41,615 nucleotides of DNA, from NCBI GenBank assembly GCA_003210775.1, contig QCUI01000010.1, positions 1-41,615 on the forward strand. The letters run 5' to 3'. The first letter of the stretch is position 1; each line of letters opens with the position of its first letter. The position numbers were made by a program, and so were the translations under genes. Source of the DNA: Synechococcus sp. AG-679-A04. Lineage in GTDB: Bacteria > Cyanobacteriota > Cyanobacteriia > PCC-6307 > Cyanobiaceae. Under the pieces are notes generated by a model. That model saw only the letters and a program-made list of their open reading frames with translations. It did not search any database and was not told the origin of the DNA. Positions 5,772 to 13,453 of the stretch are shown here, in pieces.

Positions 5772-8700
5772 TTAAGAGGCGCTCCAGACGACCTGATCAG
5801 CCCTCGGAGCCGGAATGATTCGCCCCCTGCCGTATTGCTTTGGCAGTGAGAGCAGCAGCTCTTTCGCAGCCTTTGCGTCTGACGCCCACTTGCGCCTCAG
5901 AACCTCCCTGGCTGTGACCTTCTCTTGTCTGCCGCCAAGCTCGATCACCTTGGCCACAGCGGCAGGAATGTCGCTCATTCCGATCTGCGGAGCCAGGGTG
6001 TCGAAGCTGTTCAGGAAATACTGAGCCATACGAACAGCACGCTCCATGGTCTCGGCGCTGATCTTGAGCGGAATGTCGTTCATCGATCCACCAGCCCCAG
6101 GCTTGCTGATCAGCGACGCATGCTCGATCGCATGGATCCATCCAGCGAATCTGACGAGATAGCCGCGCAGCTTTCCCAGATACGGCGATCGAACGCCACC
6201 GCACTGGGTTGCTTCCCTGCTGAACTCATCAGCCGCCTTGGCGTAGACGTGCCAGGCATCCTTTGAAAGCTCCACCTCGATCTCACCGCTGATCTGATCC
6301 AGCGCGGAATAAATGCGAGTCAGCTCGGGAGTGATGTCACTCTCATCACGATTGGCAGCCGGGAAGACATAAGGCGGAATCACCCACAGAAACCGAGACC
6401 AGAAACCATCACCGCCCCTGCTCGCAGCATCCTCACCGCTCAGCATTCCACCGAGCTTGTCCTGTTGGATTGAGCCATAAACACTCACTGCCGTTTCCGA
6501 CACGATCAAGCGATCAGCTCCTGCTCTGGTGATGTCGATCCCCTCGCCGCTCCACATCGAGAGCCATTGAGGCCGATCCTTAGCTGCCCCGCCTTTTCTG
6601 TAGGCATCCATAGAGCCGATCCATGCCGCCAGTTCATCCCTGGCCATCACCAGCCCGAAGGTCATCGGGTTAGTCAGTGATTTCGCCATCCCCTCAAAGG
6701 TGGTGTCTGAGGCGATTCGCTGCCGTGCCGTCGGCACTTTCTTTTGCTGATCCTTCGGAAGGTCTTCCTGCCGAGCTTTCTCCTCCTTCTCGATCTGATC
6801 GCTCAACTCATCCCACTTGTTCAGCGGTGCCAGAACTTGCCTGCTGACTGGTGTCTTCATTTCGCTGGCTCCGCCGACTCGACCGATCCAAAACACCATC
6901 GGCTCGGTGTAGCCGACCTTCACCTTGGTTCGATACCGCCTGCCAAGGATCGAGGCCGATGCGGACAGGAATGGAGGCAACATCGCCAGCTCACTGATCG
7001 GGAAAGCCTTTGCTCGGGTGCTCAGCAGTTCTGCAACAGAGGTCGGAAGCACTTCGCGCAGCTGCAAACAATCCTTCTTTGCATTCTCGAAGCGATCGAG
7101 TTGCTCTGCTTGCAGTTCCTTGTCGAGGTTCTCCTTCTCGCTCAGGTTGCTGTCGAAGTCATCGCGATCCAGTCCTGCCAGTTCCCACAGCCACAGCCCG
7201 AGCAATGTCTGCTCCTCTGGTGTTGGTGAACCTGGCCTTGCGACTCCATAAGAGCACCAGTGTGCAGCCCACTCACCTAGGCCGCCCTTCCTTTGACTAG
7301 CCCAGCAATAGAAGTGATTGGATGCTGTGAACAGCCTCAGGCTGTTGCCGCTGTGAACACCACTGGGCTTAAGGAGGCTGAAAGGTGATTGGCCATCTGC
7401 GCCGTCTGCTGTCTCTACGAAAGCGAACTCAAAGCCAGGCCAGCCGCGTTTTTCCTGCTTCTCAATCAGCGTCCCCTGCGTGGCAACGAACTCGAACGCA
7501 CCCGCCAGGCCGTGCTGTTCAAACAGCTTCTCTTCTGCATGGCGAATCTTCCAGCCGAGCTCTGTCTCGTCACGCCTCCACTCAACCGGCGGATCGAACT
7601 CACCATCATTCCCGCCGTTGCTGCGAGCTTGGCTCCATGCGATCGCCATTGCCTCATCCATCTCCCAAGCGAACTCAGGAGATTTCCAGTTGGCGGGCAG
7701 TGCGCTCAGAGCTTCCCGGTATTCACTCCAGCGGGTTTCGAGGTGGTCAACCTTCCAGCCGCGCTGCTTGGCTTCCGCCTCCAGAACCCGGCGCACCTCG
7801 GCCAGGTCATAACAATGGTCAGCTGCCTCGATCAGCCTCTGCTCAGTCGTAGCGGCTCCGCCTCGAAGGCGTTTCGAGTTTGGCCTCAGCGCACCAGGCA
7901 GCCTCATCCGGCGGGCCGTGCTGACCACTGCCGGATCACTGCCGGCCAGGGCTGTGAGCAACTTCAGGACCGGGAACGCATCAGCAAAGCTGGCCACGCT
8001 GTCGAGGTGGATGTGGCCATGCACCGACTTGTTGCCACTGCTCACAACGGTCAGTGAGAACCCGAGCCCTTTCAGCCAATCAATCCGCTTGAGCTGCTCC
8101 TCCTCGCTGATGTCATCCCACTCCAGATAGAGCTCTGGCAGGCCGAGGGCAGTTCGCTTGCCCATGGTGGTGAGCGCGGTGTTCCGATCGAAGTCGGTCT
8201 GGCTGGTGAGATAAAAACCGCCTTTTGTTCGCGCCTTGGCGTTACTGGAATTTGCCTTGATCCACTCCAGGCACTTGGCAGTCCCTTCCCGGCAGCCGTC
8301 GTTCGGTTTCGGGCCATACAGATTGCTACTGAAGCTGCGCTGCATGGATTCGCCCGACTTGAGCCATGACGCTTCCTTGCCGTCTTTGTCGGTTGCTTTA
8401 AGCGGCGCGAGCTGCATCTCACCGTCCTCGCTGAACCCAAGCAGGGCATATCGATCGCCGCAGATCACAAAGGCGATGCCGTCTGCGATCACCGTCTCCC
8501 TGATCGCCAGGAATCTGACGGTCGGGTGATCAAGATTCTTCAGATCACTGCGCAGGGTGATTGGCTTTCCAATCGCCTTCGCTGCTGATTGCCCTGCAGC
8601 TGGTGAGTCTGTTTCGCCCCATGGATTGGGGGCCTGGGGGTTCTGCACTGACCACCCGGCAGCGTTGGCAACATCAGCGAACTCCTCAACCTTTCCGCCG

Positions 8701-8909
8701 TTCTGAATGAAGCGATCCAGAACCTTCCGAGCATCCTTGCTGTGGCCGTTGAGAGCACCATCGACAATCTTCGAGCGGTGGCCTGTAAGTCTTCGGCGAT
8801 CCTTCTCAATTCGGGGAAGCAGATCCCAAGGGCCGTCATAACGAGTGCCCCATTCGGTCTCCTTTTCTATGACCTGAGAAGAATTAGTTTTCGGCTTTCG
8901 AGGGGCCAT
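5772..8909 (-). CDS. Primase-helicase replication protein (AEP-like plus DUF3987-like)
   Basis: A 1045-residue replication protein. Residues about 100-400 resemble archaeo-eukaryotic-type primases of mobile elements: an acidic pair in LYLEWDDIS (Glu263, Asp265, Asp266) and a later SSGNKSVHGHIHL segment (290-302) with the conserved Ser/Lys/His, followed by an RRMRLPGALR motif. Residues about 630-1000 resemble DUF3987 helicase-like domains: an unusual P-loop, FWIGRVGGASEMKTPV with Lys685-Thr686, then the typical ARDELAAWIGSMDAY segment containing the Walker B-like Asp-Glu, and GSIQQDKLGGM. Such fusions prime and unwind DNA for plasmids, satellites and prophages. It lies immediately beside the iteron array, which it or a partner probably recognises. 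A gene on the same strand ends 61 nt upstream, so they may be one transcript. Confidence 0.85.
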   Translation of the reverse strand: MAPRKPKTNSSQVIEKETEWGTRYDGPWDLLPRIEKDRRRLTGHRSKIVDGALNGHSKDARKVLDRFIQNGGKVEEFADVANAAGWSVQNPQAPNPWGETDSPAAGQSAAKAIGKPITLRSDLKNLDHPTVRFLAIRETVIADGIAFVICGDRYALLGFSEDGEMQLAPLKATDKDGKEASWLKSGESMQRSFSSNLYGPKPNDGCREGTAKCLEWIKANSSNAKARTKGGFYLTSQTDFDRNTALTTMGKRTALGLPELYLEWDDISEEEQLKRIDWLKGLGFSLTVVSSGNKSVHGHIHLDSVASFADAFPVLKLLTALAGSDPAVVSTARRMRLPGALRPNSKRLRGGAATTEQRLIEAADHCYDLAEVRRVLEAEAKQRGWKVDHLETRWSEYREALSALPANWKSPEFAWEMDEAMAIAWSQARSNGGNDGEFDPPVEWRRDETELGWKIRHAEEKLFEQHGLAGAFEFVATQGTLIEKQEKRGWPGFEFAFVETADGADGQSPFSLLKPSGVHSGNSLRLFTASNHFYCWASQRKGGLGEWAAHWCSYGVARPGSPTPEEQTLLGLWLWELAGLDRDDFDSNLSEKENLDKELQAEQLDRFENAKKDCLQLREVLPTSVAELLSTRAKAFPISELAMLPPFLSASASILGRRYRTKVKVGYTEPMVFWIGRVGGASEMKTPVSRQVLAPLNKWDELSDQIEKEEKARQEDLPKDQQKKVPTARQRIASDTTFEGMAKSLTNPMTFGLVMARDELAAWIGSMDAYRKGGAAKDRPQWLSMWSGEGIDITRAGADRLIVSETAVSVYGSIQQDKLGGMLSGEDAASRGGDGFWSRFLWVIPPYVFPAANRDESDITPELTRIYSALDQISGEIEVELSKDAWHVYAKAADEFSREATQCGGVRSPYLGKLRGYLVRFAGWIHAIEHASLISKPGAGGSMNDIPLKISAETMERAVRMAQYFLNSFDTLAPQIGMSDIPAAVAKVIELGGRQEKVTAREVLRRKWASDAKAAKELLLSLPKQYGRGRIIPAPRADQVVWSAS

Positions 8910-8970
8910 CAGCAGGGCTGAAAAATAAAGATCGGGGGTGTGGTGATGATTGATTGAGGTGGGGTGCTGA

Positions 8971-9681
8971 TCAGTCAGCGAGGTCGGTTGAAGCGAGCTT
9001 TTTCTCGAGTTCGATCTCTTTCAGAACTTGCCTTTTCGTTGCTTCGGCTGCTTCGTTGAGCGCACTGATGTGGAGATGCTTCGAACTAGAAGGCGGCAGC
9101 ATTGTGCACATCAGTGCATAAGGTTCAACACACGCAAGGCGCATCTCGTCAGAGCCATGCCACAGCAGTGATGCAATCCGCTGCATCAGCTCCTCGCACC
9201 ATTCCTCGCGGATATGGAGGTATGAGCTCGGATCTTTTTCTGCGAGGGCCTGACGCTGCCCGATCAAACAGAGCAACCAGCACTCATTAACTACCTCTCG
9301 CAGCGTGCTCTCGATTCGATGCTGCCGACCTTCCACAAACCGATCGTTTGTGAGCCGTTTGAGTAACTGAGGCTCAAGACGTTCCATCACTGCGTCTGCC
9401 AACAGAACCCAGTGACCCTCCGGCATGAAAAATTTTCTAGTGTGATCGCCTGGCTTGATAATCAGCGGCCCGCGTTGAGGATCAGGGTCGTAAAACGAAG
9501 TGATCGGCTCGTAATTGGGCCTGTCGTTAATCCACTGGTAGGCCAGGTCAAGATCGCCGATCTTTTTGAACAGCAGAGCATCGACCTGCAGCAGCTGATC
9601 GTGGAGATGCTCGGCAATTATTTTCTGCCGGGCGAGTCGCCTTTCTTCTCGAACCTGCCGCTTGCAGTCATCGAGTGACAT
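8971..9681 (-). CDS. Unknown island protein
   Basis: A soluble, largely helical protein of about 236 residues from ATG 9681. The frame stays open upstream, with GTG 9729 and TTG 9879 as other starts; the longer forms add a very basic Lys/Arg/Pro-rich tail and overlap the gene at 9798-10061, so the ATG is used here. Recognisable pieces are an N-terminal charged helix (KRQVREERRLARQKIIAEHL), a central TSFYDPDPQRGPLIIKPGDH segment and a long C-terminal helix ending in KEIELEKKLAS. No family is recognised. It precedes the primase-helicase by 61 nt on the same strand, so a replication or regulatory accessory role is possible. Confidence 0.6.
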   Translation of the reverse strand: MSLDDCKRQVREERRLARQKIIAEHLHDQLLQVDALLFKKIGDLDLAYQWINDRPNYEPITSFYDPDPQRGPLIIKPGDHTRKFFMPEGHWVLLADAVMERLEPQLLKRLTNDRFVEGRQHRIESTLREVVNECWLLCLIGQRQALAEKDPSSYLHIREEWCEELMQRIASLLWHGSDEMRLACVEPYALMCTMLPPSSSKHLHISALNEAAEATKRQVLKEIELEKKLASTDLAD

Positions 9682-9797
9682 CGAATCGTCAAAGACGGGG
9701 GATTGGTCTGTGGTTGTTGCTAAGGTCACGGGAAGGAAATTAGGTTTTTCTGCCGCTTTGGAATTGGTCTTCCGAGGCGGTTTTTTGTGTCTGGTGT

Positions 9798-10061
9798 TCA
9801 GAGTGGTTCGTGGAGGTTGATTCCTTCGGCCAGAGCGCCACGCCACAACCAGCGGCGGATGATTCGGCCCTCTGAACAACGCTCACAAAGTGCTCGGGTG
9901 AGCAACTTTGCGTAAGCAGATGCGCCACAACGAACAGTGATCTGCTTCACCAATGGTGGCAGATGTTTTCCTCGTATGGCTGCAACCCACCAGCGCAATT
10001 TGCGCCATTGGTTGAGGTTGTCAAAACTGATTACTCCTAGTGAGTGAACAAAGGCTAGCAA
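9798..10061 (-). CDS. Unknown small basic protein
   Basis: An 87-residue frame with basic, aromatic composition (LNQWRKLRWWVAAIRGK, then SAYAKLLTRALCERCSEGRIIRRW) that could bind nucleic acid. The only start in frame at the 5' end is TTG 10061; a GGAG follows it rather than precedes it, so the true start may be further in. Its end overlaps the longest possible form of the 8971 gene. The family is unknown. Confidence 0.4.
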   Translation of the reverse strand: MLAFVHSLGVISFDNLNQWRKLRWWVAAIRGKHLPPLVKQITVRCGASAYAKLLTRALCERCSEGRIIRRWLWRGALAEGINLHEPL

Positions 10062-10078
10062 GATAATTCAGATTGGTG

Positions 10079-10090
10079 CACATCAATGTG
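10079..10090. promoter_or_regulatory. Possible operator, CACATCAATGTG
   Basis: A perfect 5-bp inverted repeat, CACAT and ATGTG with a 2-bp spacer, lies in the short gap between the end of the four-gene operon (10130) and the gene starting at 10061. The position and size would fit a dimeric regulator site controlling the replication genes. No second copy was found by eye. Confidence 0.25.
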
Positions 10091-10129
10091 ATTGCAATCT
10101 TCTCTCTTGCTAGTTACTTAGTCAGCTAT

Positions 10130-10372
10130 TTATGGAAATTGATCTCCTTGCTGACAAGCCAGCTGGTGCTCCACCCGCTCCAGCACCATGAGATCTTCCT
10201 TGCTGTGAAAATCGACGGCGTCCTGATAACGACTCCGCCAGAGCGAAGCCGCTGCCCGAGCATCGTCAGCATGGTTTGCCATGCCGAGGCCCTCGAAGTA
10301 GCTGGCCCGGAGCTGCTCGAACCTGATGCCAGTGGCAGCCACATCGGCCGCCGATGTTCTGGAGTTGCTCAT
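10130..10372 (-). CDS. Unknown small protein, operon gene 4
   Basis: An 80-residue soluble, helical protein (GIRFEQLRASYFEGLG, then SLWRSRYQDAVDFHSKEDL). The ATG overlaps the upstream stop by one base (TGATG), making it the last member of the overlapping operon that begins at 11044. No family is recognised. Confidence 0.65.
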   Translation of the reverse strand: MSNSRTSAADVAATGIRFEQLRASYFEGLGMANHADDARAAASLWRSRYQDAVDFHSKEDLMVLERVEHQLACQQGDQFP

Positions 10373-10641
10373 CAGCCCTGGTCTCCCTGCTTCTGGCCAA
10401 GGATTCCGAGATCGACCATGGCGCTGCGGCTGAGGGTCTCGATCACCCGCTGCTGCATCGCCTTGATCACCTGCTGTTCAAGTTCGTAGACGGTCTCACC
10501 GAACCAAGCACCAGCATTCCCGTCTGACTCTTCGAGCTCAGTCCAAGCGTTCTGGAAGTGGCTCGGAAGTTCGCCGATCGCCTTCGCTTGGAGGGCTTCC
10601 AGATTGATGATGCTCGGCGCGGAATCGTTCGAAACGCTCAT
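10372..10641 (-). CDS. Unknown small protein, operon gene 3
   Basis: An 89-residue acidic, helical protein from ATG 10641 (MSVSNDSAPSIINLEALQAK at the start; VYELEQQVIKAMQQRVIETL near the end). The ATG lies in an ATGA overlap with the stop of the small membrane protein gene, and the stop overlaps the next gene by one base. The frame is open upstream to 11004, but this would run through two other genes and is rejected. Function unknown. Confidence 0.65.
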   Translation of the reverse strand: MSVSNDSAPSIINLEALQAKAIGELPSHFQNAWTELEESDGNAGAWFGETVYELEQQVIKAMQQRVIETLSRSAMVDLGILGQKQGDQG

Positions 10642-10802
10642 TTCTGTTCGTTGGTGAGGGTGGATTGGGTCAGCAGCGCAACCTGTTTCTGCTGCTGTTC
10701 GTTGTTCTTGCGCAGGTAAAAGACGGCGATGGCGATAAGTCCGACGGGACCTGTAATTGCCACTGCCAAACCTGCGAGAGCTGCCCTGGTGAGTCGGTTC
10801 AT
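10638..10802 (-). CDS. 54-residue single-span membrane protein, operon gene 2
   Basis: A short gene between the excisionase-like protein and the 10372-10641 gene. From ATG 10802 it encodes a basic N-terminus (MNRLTRAAL), one membrane segment (AGLAVAITGPVGLIAIAVF, about 10-28) and a polar tail rich in Gln (RKNNEQQQKQ). Both ends overlap neighbours by four bases (ATGA), which is strong evidence that it is translated. A phage-type small membrane protein is a reasonable description; its role is unknown. Confidence 0.7.
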   Translation of the reverse strand: MNRLTRAALAGLAVAITGPVGLIAIAVFYLRKNNEQQQKQVALLTQSTLTNEQK

Positions 10803-11044
10803 TCCTCACCTCGCTCAGCTGGTGTTGAGTAAGCGTTCTCTTCGATAAAACGCTCAATCGCATCGACGTTCCACTTGCAGGGAGTGTTCTTGAACAGTCC
10901 GCGCTTGTAATGAACGCCAAGCTCGAGGCCCAGCTTTCGATCGCGCATTCTGCGCAGGGTGGACTCGCTGATTTGCAACCTGCGAGCAGCTTCGATCGTG
11001 ACAAGCCACTCCGAAGCCGCGCCGCTAACGACGGGTTCAGTCAT
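10799..11044 (-). CDS. Excisionase-like / MerR-type HTH DNA-binding protein
   Basis: An 81-residue DNA-binding protein. Residues 12-75 have the excisionase/HTH_17 arrangement: WLVTIEAARRLQISESTLRRM is the helix-turn-helix, and then a wing GVHYKRGLFKN and a closing helix VDAIERFIEEN. In phages and integrative elements these proteins steer the integrase toward excision or act as regulators. It heads a four-gene overlapping operon and lies at the opposite end of the island from the recombinase. The 327-bp region upstream probably carries its promoter. Confidence 0.75.
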   Translation of the reverse strand: MTEPVVSGAASEWLVTIEAARRLQISESTLRRMRDRKLGLELGVHYKRGLFKNTPCKWNVDAIERFIEENAYSTPAERGEE

Positions 11045-11371
11045 TGATTCTGAGAAAACGGTCAGCAGTCGCTCTGGATGCTCCGGTTATCACTGCCAAC
11101 ATCTTCTGCAGTGCCAATAGGCAGAAGCGGAGATCAGGTCAGAGACCCTCACTCACATAGATGGCCGGGCGTTGAGCGGTGGCGTTGCTGAAGCGAGAAT
11201 AAACATGACAAGGCGAATTGCGCAACACTTAAGCGCCAGATTCGTTGAAATCCGTCCTGATCAATCTGATCTGAGTAAGCCTTACCTACGTACGTATGAC
11301 AATCACTTAAATGGGTGATCAGTCTGCTTGGCGTTTCTAATAACCAGCATCAGTGCAATAGCCGTAGCTAG
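11045..11371 (-). promoter_or_regulatory. Gene-free region upstream of the island operon
   Basis: No credible coding frame is present. It holds an inverted repeat CTTCTGC/GCAGAAG (11103-11109 and 11121-11127) and two near-copies of a CACTGCCAA / CAGTGCCAA element around 11092-11117, about 50 bp upstream of the excisionase-like start, which would suit operators of a regulatory switch. On the minus strand TTGTCA followed by TTATTCT-like bases gives a weak promoter candidate around 11190-11210. The rightmost 100 bp leads to the broken sigma gene and is the probable right end of the island. Confidence 0.4.
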
Positions 11372-11377
11372 CTAGTG
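11369..11377. repeat. Possible right attachment half-site (9-bp direct repeat)
   Basis: TAGCTAGTG, as at 1505-1513. On the minus strand it reads CACTAGCTA: CAC is the last codon of the broken sigma gene and TAG its stop. The flanking bases differ from the left copy. It is the best edge candidate found but is too short to be firm. Confidence 0.2.
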
Positions 11378-11596
11378 CAGGATCGCTCCCCTGATATGCG
11401 GTCGTGCGAAGACTGGGAATGGAATGTCTCTCTGGCCTTCGTAGCGTTCAGCGGCCCTGAGTAAACCCATCAACCCCACCTGCTGGAGGTCGTCTGGATC
11501 TTGGCCCGTTTTTGCGGCATAACGTCTGGCCAACGGTTTAACAAGCAGCATGTGGCTCTCAACGCGTGCATTCCGTCTTGTCGTCTGTCTGTTCAT
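11372..11596 (-). pseudogene. Truncated sigma-70 family factor (region 2 only)
   Basis: A 74-residue fragment of an alternative, group 3-like sigma factor. It has the N-terminal core of sigma region 2: ESHMLLVKPLARRYAAKTG, DPDDLQQVGLMGLLRAAERY, and the 2.4-like VFARPHIRGAILH. Intact relatives continue with Tyr-Leu-Arg-Asp and regions 3 and 4 (about 150-200 more residues); here TAG follows the His directly. The rest of the gene is not found beside the left island edge. The fragment could bind core polymerase but lacks the -35-binding domain. It follows the Ap4A phosphorylase gene on the same strand by 47 nt. Island insertion is the likely cause of the truncation. Confidence 0.75.
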
Positions 11597-11643
11597 TGGT
11601 CGTTCAAGTGGAGCGATGGACTCCTTCAGACAGACATCGCTGA

Positions 11644-12540
11644 TCAGCTCACTGCATCCGTGGAACCACTGAGGTCGGGAACAACCTGCCTGAGCAACTG
11701 GTCACCACCGTGGCTTTGAAGCCAGGGCAGATCTGAGCGTTGGGTCGCCAGCAGATAACCAGCAAACCCAAGGGCATTGACACTGAATCCCTTGACTTGG
11801 TCTTGACTGCGTTTGATCAACGCCATCCATGTCTGGGTCAACAGCAGGTTGTAAGGAACGGCGGGCGGCTGTTGTGTGGACTGATCACCGAGTCCTAGTC
11901 GTGAGGCAAGTGAGCGATAGAGATCGTGGAGGAGATACGCCTCCTCGTCTGGATCGCTTGATTGGGGACGTTGAGCGATGACACAGCTCTTGACCAGCGG
12001 ATCGCTGATCTGACTGTCGTTCGGCGACGCAGCTGGCTTCTGCAGTCGATCCGTAAACCAGGACAGTCGCGGGCAGATGCGCTCCCCGGGATGACGGGGC
12101 AACAGCTGAAGATGACGATGGGGCTGACTTGCGCCGGCTCTGGGACCGCTGTTGAAAAACCACAGACCTGTGCTGTCCCGGTCGACACGTACCAGGGCAC
12201 GCCAGTCATCAGGTTGAAGCCAGTGGATTTGGGAAGCCCAGCCTTGGGTGATCAAAAGCATGTGCCCGCACTGAACGGGATATTTGTTGAGGATCAGAAC
12301 ATGATTGTGGTGAATCCGTTCGATCTCCAGTTGCTCGTCCCAGGGCAGAAAAGGGTTGGGTTTGGGCCCTTCTCGCCTGTGATGCTTAGGAAGAGCGGCA
12401 TTCAGCTGCCGCAGTTCGAACTGCTCCGCATTAGGCCCAAAAAACTCGATCGTGGAAGTGCTGAGAGGAACCAGGGCACCGCAGCTCCTGGCCTGTTCAG
12501 AGCGCTCCAAGGCCTTCGACCAGAAATGTTTCTCACCCAT
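11644..12540 (-). CDS. ATP adenylyltransferase / diadenosine tetraphosphate phosphorylase
   Basis: A 298-residue enzyme of the HIT superfamily that phosphorolyses Ap4A to ATP and ADP. The signature is SQPHRHLQLLP with His141-x-His143-x-Gln145; the N-terminal domain has NPFLPWDEQL and the nucleotide-binding HVLILNKYPVQCGHMLL. It has the two-part layout (N-terminal HIT-like domain, C-terminal extension) and length of the APA1/APA2 family. The ATG 12540 gives an 8-nt overlap with the end of the upstream SpoIID-domain gene; longer starts to 12633 lack support. Confidence 0.85.
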   Translation of the reverse strand: MGEKHFWSKALERSEQARSCGALVPLSTSTIEFFGPNAEQFELRQLNAALPKHHRREGPKPNPFLPWDEQLEIERIHHNHVLILNKYPVQCGHMLLITQGWASQIHWLQPDDWRALVRVDRDSTGLWFFNSGPRAGASQPHRHLQLLPRHPGERICPRLSWFTDRLQKPAASPNDSQISDPLVKSCVIAQRPQSSDPDEEAYLLHDLYRSLASRLGLGDQSTQQPPAVPYNLLLTQTWMALIKRSQDQVKGFSVNALGFAGYLLATQRSDLPWLQSHGGDQLLRQVVPDLSGSTDAVS

Positions 12541-13429
12541 CGGATTTGATCCTTGCCAGCGATGCCCCGGCGTAATACCTGCCAAGGATCTCGTTGAATC
12601 GAAGCCCCTTCTGTGCCAGCTCCTGAGCACCATGCTGACTCATGCTTGCACCGAGATGTCCGTGCGCTTCATCAGAGATCTCCTGAGTGGCTGCGTACAA
12701 CGACTCAACCAGGCCTCCCTTGAAACTCAACACCAGTCCTCGTGTTGATTCAGTGGCCTGGATCGTTGAATCGCTGCTGGTTGTTCTTCCGGCGTAAGCC
12801 TGCCAGCGGGTCGTGTCTCCGAGATTCCAGTCGCTGGTGGCTGGGCGGAGCATGTGAACGAGGCCATAGGAGCGCGCGGCCACGGCCTGGGCCTTGAGAG
12901 CTTCACCATTCCAGTGACTAGGCATTTCAGCTCCAACGACGGAAGCCACATAGCGCTCAAGGTTGATCTGGTTGATGGCGAGCCACCCCTGCCCCCTGTT
13001 GAGCAGATAAATGGTTCCTTCGTAGGCGCGTCCGTTCACAAGCACCGATCCACCGGTACCTCCGCAACTGACAAGACCGGTGGTGGCCTTGGCGAGCATC
13101 CCATTGACGACATCTGGCTGAACAGTGATCCCTGCCTGATTTCTGCAGCCAGCTCCGTTCTGAGTGCTGACTTGCCGCAAGGGACGCTGACTCAGTAAGG
13201 CGATGCGCACCTGGGGATCCACGGTCTCAGTCGGGGCAGGTACAGATCCTGTTTGGTGCTGATGATTCTGGTTTTTGAGCTGAGCTTCAGCATCAAACAG
13301 TGCGCTAAGCAGAGCCTCTGTGTCTTGGCTGGCTGTGTTGAAGCGCCCAGAATTGGTGGACCAGGCGATCAATGCGGCAAGGCCCGCACTCGCCGTCAGA
13401 GTCAGCAACAGTGGTCGAACGTGACGCAT
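12533..13429 (-). CDS. SpoIID/LytB-domain protein
   Basis: A 298-residue exported protein: an N-terminal signal or anchor (LLLTLTASAGLAALIAW), a Gln/Asn-rich linker, then the SpoIID domain with the hallmark NLERYVASVVGAEMPSHW containing the catalytic-type Glu, ALKAQAVAARSYGL and a C-terminal GASMSQHGAQELAQKG. SpoIID of sporulating bacteria is a lytic transglycosylase acting on denuded glycan; cyanobacteria carry homologues of unclear role, probably in wall or sheath remodelling. The start at ATG 13429 is chosen because the signal sequence begins there. It is divergent from the SDR gene, with a gap of only 24 bp. Confidence 0.85.
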   Translation of the reverse strand: MRHVRPLLLTLTASAGLAALIAWSTNSGRFNTASQDTEALLSALFDAEAQLKNQNHQHQTGSVPAPTETVDPQVRIALLSQRPLRQVSTQNGAGCRNQAGITVQPDVVNGMLAKATTGLVSCGGTGGSVLVNGRAYEGTIYLLNRGQGWLAINQINLERYVASVVGAEMPSHWNGEALKAQAVAARSYGLVHMLRPATSDWNLGDTTRWQAYAGRTTSSDSTIQATESTRGLVLSFKGGLVESLYAATQEISDEAHGHLGASMSQHGAQELAQKGLRFNEILGRYYAGASLARIKSDG

Positions 13430-13453
13430 ACCCGCTGAGACGGAGTTGGAATC

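Larger units (their letters stand above)
1505..11377. mobile_element. Candidate phage-satellite / tycheposon-like integrated island
   Basis: About 10 kb of accessory sequence between core-type genes. Seen: a tyrosine recombinase at the left end, an excisionase-like HTH protein at the right end, a primase-helicase next to an iteron array, a small-terminase-like protein, a PD-(D/E)XK-like nuclease and many small unknown genes, almost all on one strand. No capsid, portal, tail, lysis or large terminase gene is seen. The edges are uncertain. They are placed at a 9-bp direct repeat TAGCTAGTG (1505-1513 and 11369-11377), the right copy lying inside the broken 3' end of a sigma-factor gene. Nine bases is weak support, and joining the two copies does not restore the sigma gene. 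The gene content is the stronger argument. An integrative plasmid-like element is the main alternative. Confidence 0.65.

Noticed and set aside
7385-8057. Long + strand frames inside the primase-helicase gene
   Set aside because: They are antisense shadows of a recognisable 1045-residue protein and contain no motifs.
10372-11004. A 210-residue form of the operon gene 3
   Set aside because: The upstream extension runs through the excisionase-like and the 54-residue membrane genes in a different frame. The ATG at 10641 gives the ATGA overlap seen throughout the operon.
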